NCBI GenBank assembly: GCA_900230115.1
Contig: LT907983.1
Location: 5,130,774 to 5,194,773, forward strand
Reading direction: 5' to 3'
Origin: Spirosomataceae bacterium TFI 002
GTDB taxonomy: Bacteria > Bacteroidota > Bacteroidia > Cytophagales > Spirosomataceae
Length of the DNA stretch: 64,000 nt
Position numbers and translations under genes: made by a program. Each line of letters begins with the position of its first letter. Positions within the stretch are counted from its first letter, which is position 1. A model generated the notes under the pieces. That model was not told the origin of the DNA. It was given only the letters and a program-made list of their open reading frames with translations, and searched no databases. Shown here in pieces: positions 42,805-52,475 of this stretch.

Positions 42805-44784
42805 ATGATTAAGAGAATAGGAAGCCTATTTTTGCTTTTCCTTGCTTTTGCAAGTAATGCACAAGAATCCAAATTCAACAACCACGAGGCATTTGCCCCT
42901 CTTTTTAATTACCAACCAAGTACTGTTTATAGGTCAGGATCGGGAATGCCGGGACCTGCATATTGGCAAAATACGGCAGACTATAATATTAAAGTAGCTC
43001 TGTCTCCCAATGAGAATAAACTGAGTGGAAGTATTTCCATTACTTACACGAATAATAGCCCAGATCAATTAAGTTTTTTATGGCTTCAAATGGATCAAAA
43101 CCAGTTCAACGATAAAAGTAAAGGTGGAAAGACAACGCCTCTTTCAGGTGCAAGACACGGTAATACAGGTTTTGAAGGTGGTTACAAAATATCGAATGTA
43201 GCAACCACTAAAAGTAGAAAAATAAGCAAAAGAAAAACCATAGAAAGCTCAGTATACCTTAATCATATTGTGGATGATACACGTATGCAAATCAGATTAA
43301 ACGAGCCTCTTGCAACAGGTGAAACTTGTACTATATCAATGGATTATGAGTTTGCCATACCAAGTTATGGAAGCGATAGAATGGGTAAGCTAGAAGCTAT
43401 AGATGGAACAATATATCAATTTGCTCAGTGGTACCCTCGCATGTTTGTTTATGATGATATCGAGGGATGGAATGTTTTACCCTACGTAGGTGCAGGTGAG
43501 TTCTACTTAGATTACGGAGATGTTAATTATGAAATAACTGTTCCTGCCAATCATGTTGTTGTTGGTTCTGGGGATTTAATTAACGAAAAAGAAGTCCTAA
43601 GTGGGACAGAAATGAATAGAATGGTGAAAGCAAGAACAAGCGATGCCACCGTTATGATAAGAACTCAAGAAGATGTTGCTAAAAATTTGAATGACAACTC
43701 GAATGAAACCAAAACTTGGAAATTCCTTTGTAAGCAAACAAGAGATGCAGCATGGTCTAGTTCAGCAGTCTTTATTTGGGATGCAGCAAGAATCAATCTT
43801 CCTAGTGGTAAAACGGCCCTGGCTCAATCTGTATATCCTAAAGAAAGTGCAGGAAACGATAAATGGGGACGCTCTACTGAGTATGTAAAGGCAAGTATAG
43901 AGTTTTATTCTAATTACCTAATGGAGTATACTTATCCAGCCGCCACTAATGTTGCTGGTATAGTTTCAGGAATGGAGTATCCAGGAATTGTTTTTTGCGG
44001 TTACAAAGATGGTGGTGAGTCACTTTGGGGTGTTACAGATCATGAATTTGGACACAACTGGTTTCCTATGATTGTTGGCTCAAACGAGCGTAAATACGCA
44101 TGGATGGACGAAGGGTTTAATACTTTCATCAATACATTATCAACAAAAGCTTTTAACAAAGGAGAATATGATCGACCAATGAGTGTGCGTCAATATACTC
44201 CTTACTTCTATGATCGTGACCCAATTATGCAACGTCCTGATGTAATTCAGAACCGTAATTTTGGACTTGCGGGCTACTTTAAGCCAGGATTGGGCTTAAC
44301 AATGCTAAGAGAAAATATTCTTGGCGAAGAGCGATTTGATTTTGCAATTAAAGAATATGTAAGAAGATGGGCATTTAAACATCCTTCACCATTTGATTTC
44401 TTCCATACTATTGAAGATGCCGCGGGTGAGGATTTGGGATGGTTTTGGAAAGGTTGGTTTTTTGAAGATTGGAAATTGGATCAATCTATCGAAAAAGTTG
44501 ATTATGTTGATCAAAACCCTTCAAATGGAGCTGTAATAACAATTGCGAACAAAGAAAAATTACCAATGCCAGTCTATCTTGTAATCAAGGAAGAAAATGG
44601 AAATATAATGTCTGAGAACCTACCTGTAGAAATTTGGCAAAGAGGGGGGGAGTGGCAATTCAAGGTGAATACCACATCGCCTATAACTTCAATTCAAATT
44701 GACCCAAGTGAGAAGTATCCTGATGTTGATAGAAAAAACAACACTTGGTCTCCAGTAAAATTCAAGTTCCCAGGTAGCAATTAA
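42805..44784 (+). CDS. M1-family zinc aminopeptidase, secreted
   Basis: This 659-residue exported protein has a signal peptide (GSLFLLFLAFASNAQ). The zinc site HEFGH (His413, Glu414, His417) is followed 18 residues later by Glu436 in WMDEGFNTFI, the M1 spacing HExxH-X18-E. The exopeptidase motif appears as GMEYPG. The N-terminal region (YNIKVALSPNENKLSGSISI) is the M1 beta-sandwich. Compared with the usual 850-residue aminopeptidase N it lacks most of the C-terminal helical domain, as in secreted Bacteroidota M1 peptidases. It is monocistronic, with a strong terminator after it. Confidence 0.93.
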   Translation: MIKRIGSLFLLFLAFASNAQESKFNNHEAFAPLFNYQPSTVYRSGSGMPGPAYWQNTADYNIKVALSPNENKLSGSISITYTNNSPDQLSFLWLQMDQNQFNDKSKGGKTTPLSGARHGNTGFEGGYKISNVATTKSRKISKRKTIESSVYLNHIVDDTRMQIRLNEPLATGETCTISMDYEFAIPSYGSDRMGKLEAIDGTIYQFAQWYPRMFVYDDIEGWNVLPYVGAGEFYLDYGDVNYEITVPANHVVVGSGDLINEKEVLSGTEMNRMVKARTSDATVMIRTQEDVAKNLNDNSNETKTWKFLCKQTRDAAWSSSAVFIWDAARINLPSGKTALAQSVYPKESAGNDKWGRSTEYVKASIEFYSNYLMEYTYPAATNVAGIVSGMEYPGIVFCGYKDGGESLWGVTDHEFGHNWFPMIVGSNERKYAWMDEGFNTFINTLSTKAFNKGEYDRPMSVRQYTPYFYDRDPIMQRPDVIQNRNFGLAGYFKPGLGLTMLRENILGEERFDFAIKEYVRRWAFKHPSPFDFFHTIEDAAGEDLGWFWKGWFFEDWKLDQSIEKVDYVDQNPSNGAVITIANKEKLPMPVYLVIKEENGNIMSENLPVEIWQRGGEWQFKVNTTSPITSIQIDPSEKYPDVDRKNNTWSPVKFKFPGSN

Positions 44785-44823
44785 CTGAAGCTTTAAAGTA
44801 TCTTATCTGGTACTTTTAAGATA

Positions 44824-44865
44824 AAGGGTTCGATTTTGAGAAAAAAACTCAAATCGAACCCTTTT
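44824..44865 (+). terminator. Terminator after the M1 peptidase gene
   Basis: AAGGGTTCGATTTTGAG (44824-44840) pairs with CTCAAATCGAACCCTT (44848-44863) around an A7 loop, followed by TTCTATTTTT. The stem is long and nearly perfect. Confidence 0.9.
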
Positions 44866-45016
44866 CTATTTTTAAAAGATATGTATTATTTTATTCTTAA
44901 TGATAAGGAATATAAAATAGTACCCCAATTCTAAAAACTAAATTAGTAGTTAATTAACTATATAATTAGTTATTGTCGAAGCGATTATTTAGATTTAGTC
45001 ATTAAACATCAAAACA

Positions 45017-45514
45017 ATGACTGATATAGATAAGAACCAAAAGAAAAGTGTGGGAAAGCCAGATATGACACCTTTGGTTGATTTGGGTTTTCTATTAATT
45101 ACATTTTTTATTTACACCACTACATTTACTCAGCCTAATGTGATTGAGTTCGTAACACCAAGTAATGAAGACTCTTCAAAAAGCCCAATTAAGGTGAGTA
45201 ATACATTAACAGTAATTTTGGGTAGTAACAATCAGCTATATTGGTACCAGAGCCCATTAGAAGAATTAACTTCAAATGACATTCACCAGACGACTTATGC
45301 TCCTGATGGTTTAAGAAGGCTAATAATGCAAAAGAAAGAGGTTTGTATAGAGCCTGAAAGTTGGACAGTGATTATTAAACCAACTAAAGATGCTAGTTGG
45401 CAAAATACAGTTGATGTCCTAGATGAAACTATCATAACGAATTCAAAGAAAGCAGTTACCGAGCTAACGCCAAAAGAATTGATGGAATTTGAAAGAGTAG
45501 TAGCTATGAGATAG
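45017..45514 (+). CDS. Orphan ExbD-family biopolymer transport protein
   Basis: This 165-residue ExbD-like protein has a short cytoplasmic N-terminus, one membrane helix (PLVDLGFLLITFFIYTTTF) with the conserved Asp22 used for proton flow, and a periplasmic domain. ExbD normally works with ExbB and TonB to energise outer-membrane transporters. No exbB, second exbD or tonB lies nearby, so it is isolated from its partners. The periplasmic part contains unusual Cys, Trp and Asn-rich insertions (NNQLYWYQSPLEELTSNDIH). It may join an ExbB encoded elsewhere. Confidence 0.85.
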   Translation: MTDIDKNQKKSVGKPDMTPLVDLGFLLITFFIYTTTFTQPNVIEFVTPSNEDSSKSPIKVSNTLTVILGSNNQLYWYQSPLEELTSNDIHQTTYAPDGLRRLIMQKKEVCIEPESWTVIIKPTKDASWQNTVDVLDETIITNSKKAVTELTPKELMEFERVVAMR

Positions 45515-45601
45515 GTGAGAGAAGAACATTTAATCTATTGTGATACCTTTCAATCATTTTCGGCATGAAAATAGAGCTGATTATCATACGATATAAAGCC
45601 A

Positions 45602-47908
45602 TTGAATGTGAAAACAGAAAAAACCTTCTCAAAGCCAGAGAAAGTAAAGCCACGTTACTTGAAAAGTTACCACTTTTCGATCATCTTGATATTGCTAAAT
45701 GTAGGACTTGCTTTTACTTCTAGTGCCGAAGGAACAAGGCAAGTTTCACCATCTGAAAGCAAAATAGCCGCCCTTCATTTTTCTGTTAGCTCTAACCTTG
45801 GTTCAGGTTTCAATGCAAGTCAAGAGGACAGAATCTATTTCCATATAAGTAATCATCAAACAGAAAATTTCTATTTCGGAGCACGTGTTATGACCGCAGG
45901 TAGCGGCTCTAACTTGAGTGATGTTTATTATTGTATCAAAGATTCTCTTGGAAATCTAGTTTCACCGCGTACAAAATTTATCTCCAATATTTCTAGTTAT
46001 GATCAAGCTGTTGCTGGGCCAAATATCAATGCTAGTAATCCTTCTGGATACGCTCCTATAGTGTTTGACCCAACAATAAATGGAAATTTCTACATCGAAT
46101 TTTATAGAAGTAGCACAGCTGGAGTAACCAATAATTTAACTTCAAATTTTATCGCTCCATGGTTTGATTTTACAGTAGGAGAGGCATCTGGTGTATTTAA
46201 ACCTGGAAGAGTTTATTGTGAAAACTGGTCTTTTATTACAGCAAAGTCTACAGCAAACTTTTCTGGTACTTATGAGGACAAGTTGGACCTCGAAATGTTT
46301 ACGTATACCGATGATGAGGTTGTAATTAAAGTAATCTTCAAAGATATACAGCCATTGGGCTTTTTTGCGGCTTTTAATAGCTACGGAGTTGATCCCAATG
46401 AAACTGACTGGCTCATTGGTCGTAAATCTAAATACTCAGGAACTGTTGCTCCTCAATTAATCAATAGTTATAAAACGTTTTTGGTTGAACCAGATGCCTT
46501 GGTCTATCCAAGCTCTTCCTTAGCTTCTCCGCCATCTGTAGCAACTAACATTATTGGTTGTCCAGGAAATTATTTAATACCCTTTAACTCAGATGTAGTA
46601 GGAGATGTAAAGTTTGTTTTAGACATCAATGGCATTTCAGGGTTTCAAGAAAACACAAAGGATTTAGTATTAGAGGCTATCAATGTTGAGATAGGTTTAA
46701 ACTACTTACCTTGGGATGGTTTGGATGGGTTAGGAATTCCAGTTTCTCAAAACACCGAAGTTAAAACGATAATATCAATCCTAAGAGGGAGAGTTAATTT
46801 GCCATTATTTGATGCTGAAATCAACCCAAATGGTATCAGTTTTGAAATGGTGCGTCCAGCATCAGTACCTAATTTAAAAATGTACTGGGATGATTCAGAA
46901 CTGACAATTGTAACTGGAAAAGGAAGTAATATCAATAATACAACTGGACCTGGAATAAACAATAGCGAAATAGGTCAATTATCACCAGGTCACGCTTGGA
47001 ATGGTCCATATGGTAATAGTTTAATAAATCCACCAGCCTTGGCAAATGGAGGAGGGAGTGCAACACCAACTTTGGGTGATGATGACTTTGGAAATGTTAG
47101 AACGATAAATACATGGTTTTGGGGACTAGAGGAGAAATCTGGAAACCTTTCGTTTAGAATACCATATTGTAACGAAGTATCAGGAAGTTTGATTAATGAT
47201 TTGGATGGTTCAGTCAATGGAAACCCAATTAGCATAGCAAATAATATCTTTATACTTTTGGTGGATAGTGTGAATATCGTTAGCCAAGTTGTTAGGACCG
47301 ATTCAAACGGGTTTTTTACATTTACGGGAGTTGATTCAGGGAACTATAGCTTAATACTCTCCGATACACCTACGGAAATTAACACTCAGGCCCCACCACC
47401 ATATTCTTTACCACTTGATTGGGTACTCATAGGAGAAGGAGTTATAAATGGGAATGATGGAAGCCCCAATGGTCAAATTCTTTTTTCATTAAGTGATTCT
47501 GACTTAGGAGGTTTGGCTTTTGGTTTACAAAAAAAGCCTGATAGTAATTCGGAAACATTTGTATTGAAAAACACAAATGGGAGTAATAGAATTAAGTTGA
47601 AAAGCTTAATAGGCTTTGATTTAGAAGATGGTGAGTTGGGTGCTGGTTCTACAATAAAAATAATTACGCTTCCAACGAATGGAAAACTATATTACGATGG
47701 AATAGAGTTGAGTGCAAGTGATTTAATCACAGGTTATAATCCCGATTTGTTAAGAATTGACCCAGATTTCGACCATGCAGGAAGCCTAAGTTTTACTTAC
47801 TCATTTATTGATAGTCATGACTTAGAGAGCTCAATTCCTGCGACAATAATCATTCAAATGGACTGTCAGTCTGTAATTTGCGTGCCCATAGATATTTCGA
47901 AGAATTAA
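45602..47908 (+). CDS. Exported surface protein with SdrD-B-like and cadherin-like segments
   Basis: This protein of about 768 residues begins with a TTG at 45602 (GTG at 45608 is an alternative; no ATG is near). A signal or membrane segment follows (FSIILILLNVGLAFTSSAEG). The N-terminal half is an unrecognised beta-rich module. Residues about 520-620 look like an SdrD-B prealbumin-like domain (SGSLINDLDGSVNGNPI, TFTGVDSGNYSLILSD, GGLAFGLQKKP). Residues about 655-750 resemble a cadherin-like repeat (GELGAGSTIKIITLPTNGKL, YDGIELSASDLI). It ends with CQSVICVPIDI, a phrase that often joins repeats in longer adhesins, so it may be a shortened relative. No anchoring tail is visible. Confidence 0.8.
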   Translation: MNVKTEKTFSKPEKVKPRYLKSYHFSIILILLNVGLAFTSSAEGTRQVSPSESKIAALHFSVSSNLGSGFNASQEDRIYFHISNHQTENFYFGARVMTAGSGSNLSDVYYCIKDSLGNLVSPRTKFISNISSYDQAVAGPNINASNPSGYAPIVFDPTINGNFYIEFYRSSTAGVTNNLTSNFIAPWFDFTVGEASGVFKPGRVYCENWSFITAKSTANFSGTYEDKLDLEMFTYTDDEVVIKVIFKDIQPLGFFAAFNSYGVDPNETDWLIGRKSKYSGTVAPQLINSYKTFLVEPDALVYPSSSLASPPSVATNIIGCPGNYLIPFNSDVVGDVKFVLDINGISGFQENTKDLVLEAINVEIGLNYLPWDGLDGLGIPVSQNTEVKTIISILRGRVNLPLFDAEINPNGISFEMVRPASVPNLKMYWDDSELTIVTGKGSNINNTTGPGINNSEIGQLSPGHAWNGPYGNSLINPPALANGGGSATPTLGDDDFGNVRTINTWFWGLEEKSGNLSFRIPYCNEVSGSLINDLDGSVNGNPISIANNIFILLVDSVNIVSQVVRTDSNGFFTFTGVDSGNYSLILSDTPTEINTQAPPPYSLPLDWVLIGEGVINGNDGSPNGQILFSLSDSDLGGLAFGLQKKPDSNSETFVLKNTNGSNRIKLKSLIGFDLEDGELGAGSTIKIITLPTNGKLYYDGIELSASDLITGYNPDLLRIDPDFDHAGSLSFTYSFIDSHDLESSIPATIIIQMDCQSVICVPIDISKN

Positions 47909-47963
47909 ATGGATTTATTTTTGAATTTGTATCTTCCCATTCTAATTCAACCCTAAAATAATA

Positions 47964-49532
47964 ATGACCGCAACAATACTTGGCTTTTTAGCTTTCACTG
48001 GTTTTGTGATATTTTACTCGTGGTATAAGTTAAAAAACGAAAACCTTACATCCGAAAAAGGATACTTTTTAGCCGGGAAAAGCTTGACAGGACCAATAAT
48101 AGCGGGTTCTATGCTTCTTACCAATATTTCAACAGAACATTTAATTGGAATGAATGGCAATGCCTACAAAAATGGCATTATGGTAATGGCATGGGAAGTT
48201 ACATCCGCTATTGCATTAGTTATTGCTGCGATATATTTTGTTCCAAAGTATATAAAAATGGGTTTAACTACCATTCCGGAGTATTTGGAAAATAGGTTTG
48301 ATAAACTAACTAGAACATTGGTAGCTAGCTTTTTAATGATCTCTTTTGTTGTCACATTACTGCCAATAGTATTATATACAGGAGCGATCAACATTGAAAG
48401 TATTTTCGATTTGTCGATCAATTTAAACATTTCAAAAAGCCAAGGCTTATGGTTGACCGTTATTGGAATTGGAGGAATTGGCTCTATGTACGCAATCTTT
48501 GGTGGTTTAAAAGCCGTGGCTTATTCTGACACTTTAAATGGTATAGGACTTTTTTCTGGAGGGCTTTTAATTTCCTATTTAGCACTTGACCAAATAGGAG
48601 AGGGGAGTCTCGCATCAGGAATGCAAAAGGTCTATGATTTTGCTCCCGAAAAGTTTAATATGATTGGAGCGGAAGACTCGGTGCTGCCTTTTTCAACTCT
48701 ATTTACAGGCTTGATGATCAATCAGCTTTATTTCTGGGGAATGAACCAAACCATAATTCAAAGAGCTTTTGGAGCTAAAAATTTAGTAGAAGCACAAAAA
48801 GGGTTGATTTACACCGGGGTTTTAAAGTTATTAGTACCATTAGTTATTGTATTACCTGGAATGCTCGCTTATTACCTTTATGGAGACTTGTACTATGATA
48901 CTCCTGATGTAATATACCCATTACTCGTCAAAGAAGTCCTTCCTGCTAGTCTAACAGGTTTATTTGCAGCTGTAATATTAGGTGCTGTGCTGAGTACTTT
49001 CAATAGTGTTTTGAACTCAGCTTCTACAATTTTCTGCATCGATATTTACAAAGAGTATTTTGGAAAAGGTGTTAGTAATGAAAAAGTGGTAAAAATTGGG
49101 AAATGGGTCGGATTAATATTAGCCATTTCAGCAATACTTATCGCTCCAATGGTAGCAAGTGCACCAGATGGCTTATATCAACTTTTACAACAACTCAATG
49201 GCATCTTTTTTATTCCAATAGCTAGTATAATGTTCGCTGGCTTATTCGTTAAAAGAATAAATGCCAATGGAGCTAAAGCTGGTTTATTATTTGGGCTTAT
49301 ATTTTACCTCTTAGCTACTTTCGTTTTTGATACAGGAATTCACTTTGTTCACATTTGGGGAATAGAGTTCGTTTTGAATTTTATAATAATGCTTGCTATC
49401 TCAAGTTTATACCCAACTAACAAAGTGTTGGTAGAAAGAGAAGAGGATTTATCTGAATCTTGGAAATATGTGAGAATTTGGGGAATTATACTTGTTGTTA
49501 TCACTATTGGCGTTTATGTATTTTTATCCTAA
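47964..49532 (+). CDS. SLC5-family sodium:solute symporter, probable inositol importer
   Basis: This 522-residue inner-membrane protein has about 14 hydrophobic helices. EKGYFLAGKSLTGPIIAGSM and LTNISTEHLIGMNGNAYKNG, then the SLC5 signature GGLKAVAYSDTLNGIGLFSG and LGAVLSTFNSVLNSASTIF, identify the Na+/sugar symporter family (vSGLT-like). The gene lies 56 bp before myo-inositol oxygenase on the same strand. Since SLC5 includes myo-inositol carriers, inositol import is a reasonable inference from context. Confidence 0.92.
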   Translation: MTATILGFLAFTGFVIFYSWYKLKNENLTSEKGYFLAGKSLTGPIIAGSMLLTNISTEHLIGMNGNAYKNGIMVMAWEVTSAIALVIAAIYFVPKYIKMGLTTIPEYLENRFDKLTRTLVASFLMISFVVTLLPIVLYTGAINIESIFDLSINLNISKSQGLWLTVIGIGGIGSMYAIFGGLKAVAYSDTLNGIGLFSGGLLISYLALDQIGEGSLASGMQKVYDFAPEKFNMIGAEDSVLPFSTLFTGLMINQLYFWGMNQTIIQRAFGAKNLVEAQKGLIYTGVLKLLVPLVIVLPGMLAYYLYGDLYYDTPDVIYPLLVKEVLPASLTGLFAAVILGAVLSTFNSVLNSASTIFCIDIYKEYFGKGVSNEKVVKIGKWVGLILAISAILIAPMVASAPDGLYQLLQQLNGIFFIPIASIMFAGLFVKRINANGAKAGLLFGLIFYLLATFVFDTGIHFVHIWGIEFVLNFIIMLAISSLYPTNKVLVEREEDLSESWKYVRIWGIILVVITIGVYVFLS

Positions 49533-49588
49533 ATGTTTGATTTAATTGTTGATTTATAGAACTTTGCGTCGATTATAATATTAGAAGA

Positions 49589-50461
49589 ATGGAAAACAAT
49601 TTCACCCCAGAAGAATTAAACCCACTTGCAAATCTTGAACATTGGGAAGATGATGTCATTGAAAGGTATCCTGAGCCAGAAGTGAAGGCTAAAGAAGATT
49701 ATCGTAACTATGATGATAATGAGAGATTGGCGACTGTTCGTGAATTCTATAGATTAAATCATACTTATCAAACTTATGATTTTGTAGTCGAAAAAGAGAA
49801 GGAATATCTCAAATTCGACAAAAAAGAAATGTCTATTTGGGATGCGATTGATTTCCTAAATACCCTTGTTGATGATAGCGATCCTGATACAGATTTGGAC
49901 CAATTTCAACACCTATTACAAACTTCAGAAGCTATACGACAAGATGGTCACCCAGATTGGTTTGTACTAACAGGACTTTTACACGATTTAGGTAAAGTTC
50001 TTTGTTTATTTGGAGAGCCACAGTGGGCAGTAGTGGGTGATACTTTTCCTGTAGGTTGTGCTCATTCTGATAAAATTGTATATCCTGAGTTTTTTGATGT
50101 AAATCCAGATTCTAAAAATAAAGATTTCAATACGAAGTTGGGTATATACTCTGAAAATTGTGGACTTGACAACGTAAAGATGAGTTGGGGCCACGATGAA
50201 TATATTTATCAAATAATGAAGAACTTCATACCCGAAGAAGGCCTTTATATGCTTCGTTATCACTCTTTTTATTCTCAACATAGAGAAGGAGCATATAATC
50301 ACTTAATGAGCAAGCATGACCATGAAATGTTCAAATGGGTAGATAAATTTAACCCTTACGATTTGTATTCTAAAGTTCCTGTAGCTCCGGATGCAAAGGC
50401 TCTAAAGCCATATTATGAGGACTTAGCAGCGAAGTATTTGCCTGCAACTTTGAAGTTTTAA
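49589..50461 (+). CDS. Myo-inositol oxygenase (MIOX)
   Basis: This 290-residue non-haem di-iron enzyme opens the inositol ring to D-glucuronate using oxygen. All six iron ligands of mouse MIOX can be placed: His108 (QFQHLLQT), His132-Asp133 (GLLHDLGK), His202 (SWGHDEY), His225 (RYHSFYS) and Asp258 (NPYDLYSK). PQWAVVGDTFPVGCAHS and the C-terminal PYYEDLAAKYLPATLKF match the eukaryotic enzyme over its full length. Together with the SLC5 symporter it suggests an inositol-to-glucuronate pathway; downstream uronate genes are not in the window. The enzyme implies an aerobic host. Confidence 0.94.
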   Translation: MENNFTPEELNPLANLEHWEDDVIERYPEPEVKAKEDYRNYDDNERLATVREFYRLNHTYQTYDFVVEKEKEYLKFDKKEMSIWDAIDFLNTLVDDSDPDTDLDQFQHLLQTSEAIRQDGHPDWFVLTGLLHDLGKVLCLFGEPQWAVVGDTFPVGCAHSDKIVYPEFFDVNPDSKNKDFNTKLGIYSENCGLDNVKMSWGHDEYIYQIMKNFIPEEGLYMLRYHSFYSQHREGAYNHLMSKHDHEMFKWVDKFNPYDLYSKVPVAPDAKALKPYYEDLAAKYLPATLKF

Positions 50462-50512
50462 TTAACTCGCTTCTTTGTGATTCAACTAGTTTACCTTTTG
50501 GAAAACTAGAAC

Positions 50513-51343
50513 TTACATTTTATCAAAGATAAAGTTGATTTCCTTTACCTTCTCGATGTCTGAGTTTTTCTTAAAAGAAACAATAAGGTTTAAGAGGACT
50601 CTTTTTATGATTTCGAGATTGGTGCATGGTTTGTAAAACTCTTTACGAGGTTCTACTTTCATTTGTTTTAAATAAGTATCGATATCATTTTTTGAGAATA
50701 TTAATCCTTTATTGAAGACATTAATATAGAATTGTACAGTTGGACTTTCATAAGTTAGAATGAACAAGCTAGGTAAGTTTACACCAAAAACAGGAAGATT
50801 CAATCTTTGTGCGACAATCATGTAAATCACACATAAACTAATAGGATTACCTTTTTTTACATCCACCACTTGATTGATCATGCTATTTGCTGGAGAATGA
50901 AAATTCTTGGTATTTCCAGTAAATCCATACTTTTCAAAAAAGATATGATTCAATATTTTAATGGCATCATGAGGATGTACTTCATCTCTGAGTAAAAGCC
51001 ATGCATCAAAATAGATTTGGTTGATTTCTGCTTTGACCTTTTCAAACTCAAGGTCAGGGTATTGATATTTTGCTACAAGCCACATTCCCTCCAGAATATC
51101 TTGAGCTCCGTTTTCCTTCCATTTGATCAACCCATTAGTGAATTGACCGTATTGCATCTCATGAATTAAGAGCTCTATTTTACGCTGTAATGTGACATTG
51201 AGACTGTTTTCTTCCCAGTGAGATTCTAAAACTGGAATGATTGAATCACCCAAGCCTTTAATCCTTTCTTCCACATGTGCATATACCTCTTCGTCGGAGT
51301 CATCCAAAAGAGATACTAATGCTTTCATTTCTGTTTCATTCAT
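50513..51343 (-). CDS. Transglutaminase-like protein (SirB1 family)
   Basis: This 276-residue cytoplasmic protein resembles the SirB1 transglutaminase-like family. The core is NSMINQVVDVKKGNPISLCV, then IYMIVAQRLNLPVFGVNLPS and LFILTY. Many relatives have a His after the LP pair (LPxHF); here the residue is Leu, so the catalytic triad may be incomplete. E. coli SirB1 also lacks it, so a structural role is possible. It converges with the MIOX gene and is not part of that operon. Confidence 0.8.
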   Translation of the reverse strand: MNETEMKALVSLLDDSDEEVYAHVEERIKGLGDSIIPVLESHWEENSLNVTLQRKIELLIHEMQYGQFTNGLIKWKENGAQDILEGMWLVAKYQYPDLEFEKVKAEINQIYFDAWLLLRDEVHPHDAIKILNHIFFEKYGFTGNTKNFHSPANSMINQVVDVKKGNPISLCVIYMIVAQRLNLPVFGVNLPSLFILTYESPTVQFYINVFNKGLIFSKNDIDTYLKQMKVEPRKEFYKPCTNLEIIKRVLLNLIVSFKKNSDIEKVKEINFIFDKM

Positions 51344-51449
51344 CGATTCACTTGAATAATTATTGGTTAAATTAATAAGACTTGTGAAAAGGACAAACTT
51401 TACTTTTAAATCTTTGTGCTAAAGGCTACTTTTGTGAAAATTCTTATAT

Positions 51450-52475
51450 ATGAATATCCTTGTTAGTGGAGGAGCTGGATTTATTGGCTCACATACAGTA
51501 GTAGAGTTGATCAATGAAGGGCATCATCCCGTTATTGTAGATGATTTTTCAAACTCTGAAGAAGATGTGATTGATCGTTTAAATGAAATAACTGGAAAAA
51601 AGATCACCAGTTATAAAGGATCTTGCAATGATCTGGCATTTTTAAACTCCGTATTTGAAAAAGAGAGCATAGACGGGGTGATTCATTTTGCAGCCTCAAA
51701 AGCGGTTGGTGAAAGTGTAGAAAACCCGGTTAAATATTATCAAAATAATGTAGGATCACTTTTGGTAATGATAGAGGCAATGAGAGTAGCTAAATGTAAA
51801 AAATTAGTGTTCTCTTCTTCTTGTACGGTTTATGGAGAACCTGATGTTGTTCCTGTGACAGAGACAACACCCAGAAAGCCAGCTAATTCACCATATGGTA
51901 ATACAAAAACAATTTGCGAAGATATTTTAAGGGATATTCAGGTTTCTGGAGAAGATTTTCAGTTTATAGCTTTACGTTACTTTAATCCAGTTGGGGCACA
52001 CGAATCTGCACTTATTGGAGAATTACCAAAAGGTATACCTAGTAACTTGATTCCATACATTACTCAGACTGCAATTGGGATAAGAGAGAAGTTGGTTGTT
52101 TTCGGTGATGACTATGATACTGAGGATGGAACAAATATTAGGGACTTTATACACGTTGTAGATTTAGCAAAAGCACATGTTGCAGCTTTTGAATTTCTAA
52201 AGTCAAAATCTACAGGCTTTTACGACGTTTTTAATATTGGAACAGGTGAAGGTTATTCAGTTTTACAATTGATTCAAACATTCGAAAAAGTAAATAATTT
52301 AAAGCTTAACTATAACATAGGGCCACGAAGGGCAGGTGACACCGTCAAGATTTATGGTGACGTCACTAAAGCAAAAGAAGTATTAGGCTGGCAAACTCAG
52401 TTATCGCTGGAAGATGCTATGCGTGATGCATGGAAATGGGAAAAAGCATTGAAATCCAAAAATACACAAAGTTGA
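51450..52475 (+). CDS. galE: UDP-glucose 4-epimerase
   Basis: This 341-residue short-chain dehydrogenase/reductase interconverts UDP-glucose and UDP-galactose. GGAGFIGSHTVVELI binds NAD. SSSCTVYGEP supplies the catalytic Ser124 and YGNTK the Tyr149/Lys153 pair. FNPVGAHESALIGELP and the C-terminal GPRRAGDTVKIYGDVTKAKE are typical GalE segments. Its stop codon overlaps the start of the following rfbB, forming a nucleotide-sugar operon with rfbB and rfbA. Confidence 0.94.
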   Translation: MNILVSGGAGFIGSHTVVELINEGHHPVIVDDFSNSEEDVIDRLNEITGKKITSYKGSCNDLAFLNSVFEKESIDGVIHFAASKAVGESVENPVKYYQNNVGSLLVMIEAMRVAKCKKLVFSSSCTVYGEPDVVPVTETTPRKPANSPYGNTKTICEDILRDIQVSGEDFQFIALRYFNPVGAHESALIGELPKGIPSNLIPYITQTAIGIREKLVVFGDDYDTEDGTNIRDFIHVVDLAKAHVAAFEFLKSKSTGFYDVFNIGTGEGYSVLQLIQTFEKVNNLKLNYNIGPRRAGDTVKIYGDVTKAKEVLGWQTQLSLEDAMRDAWKWEKALKSKNTQS

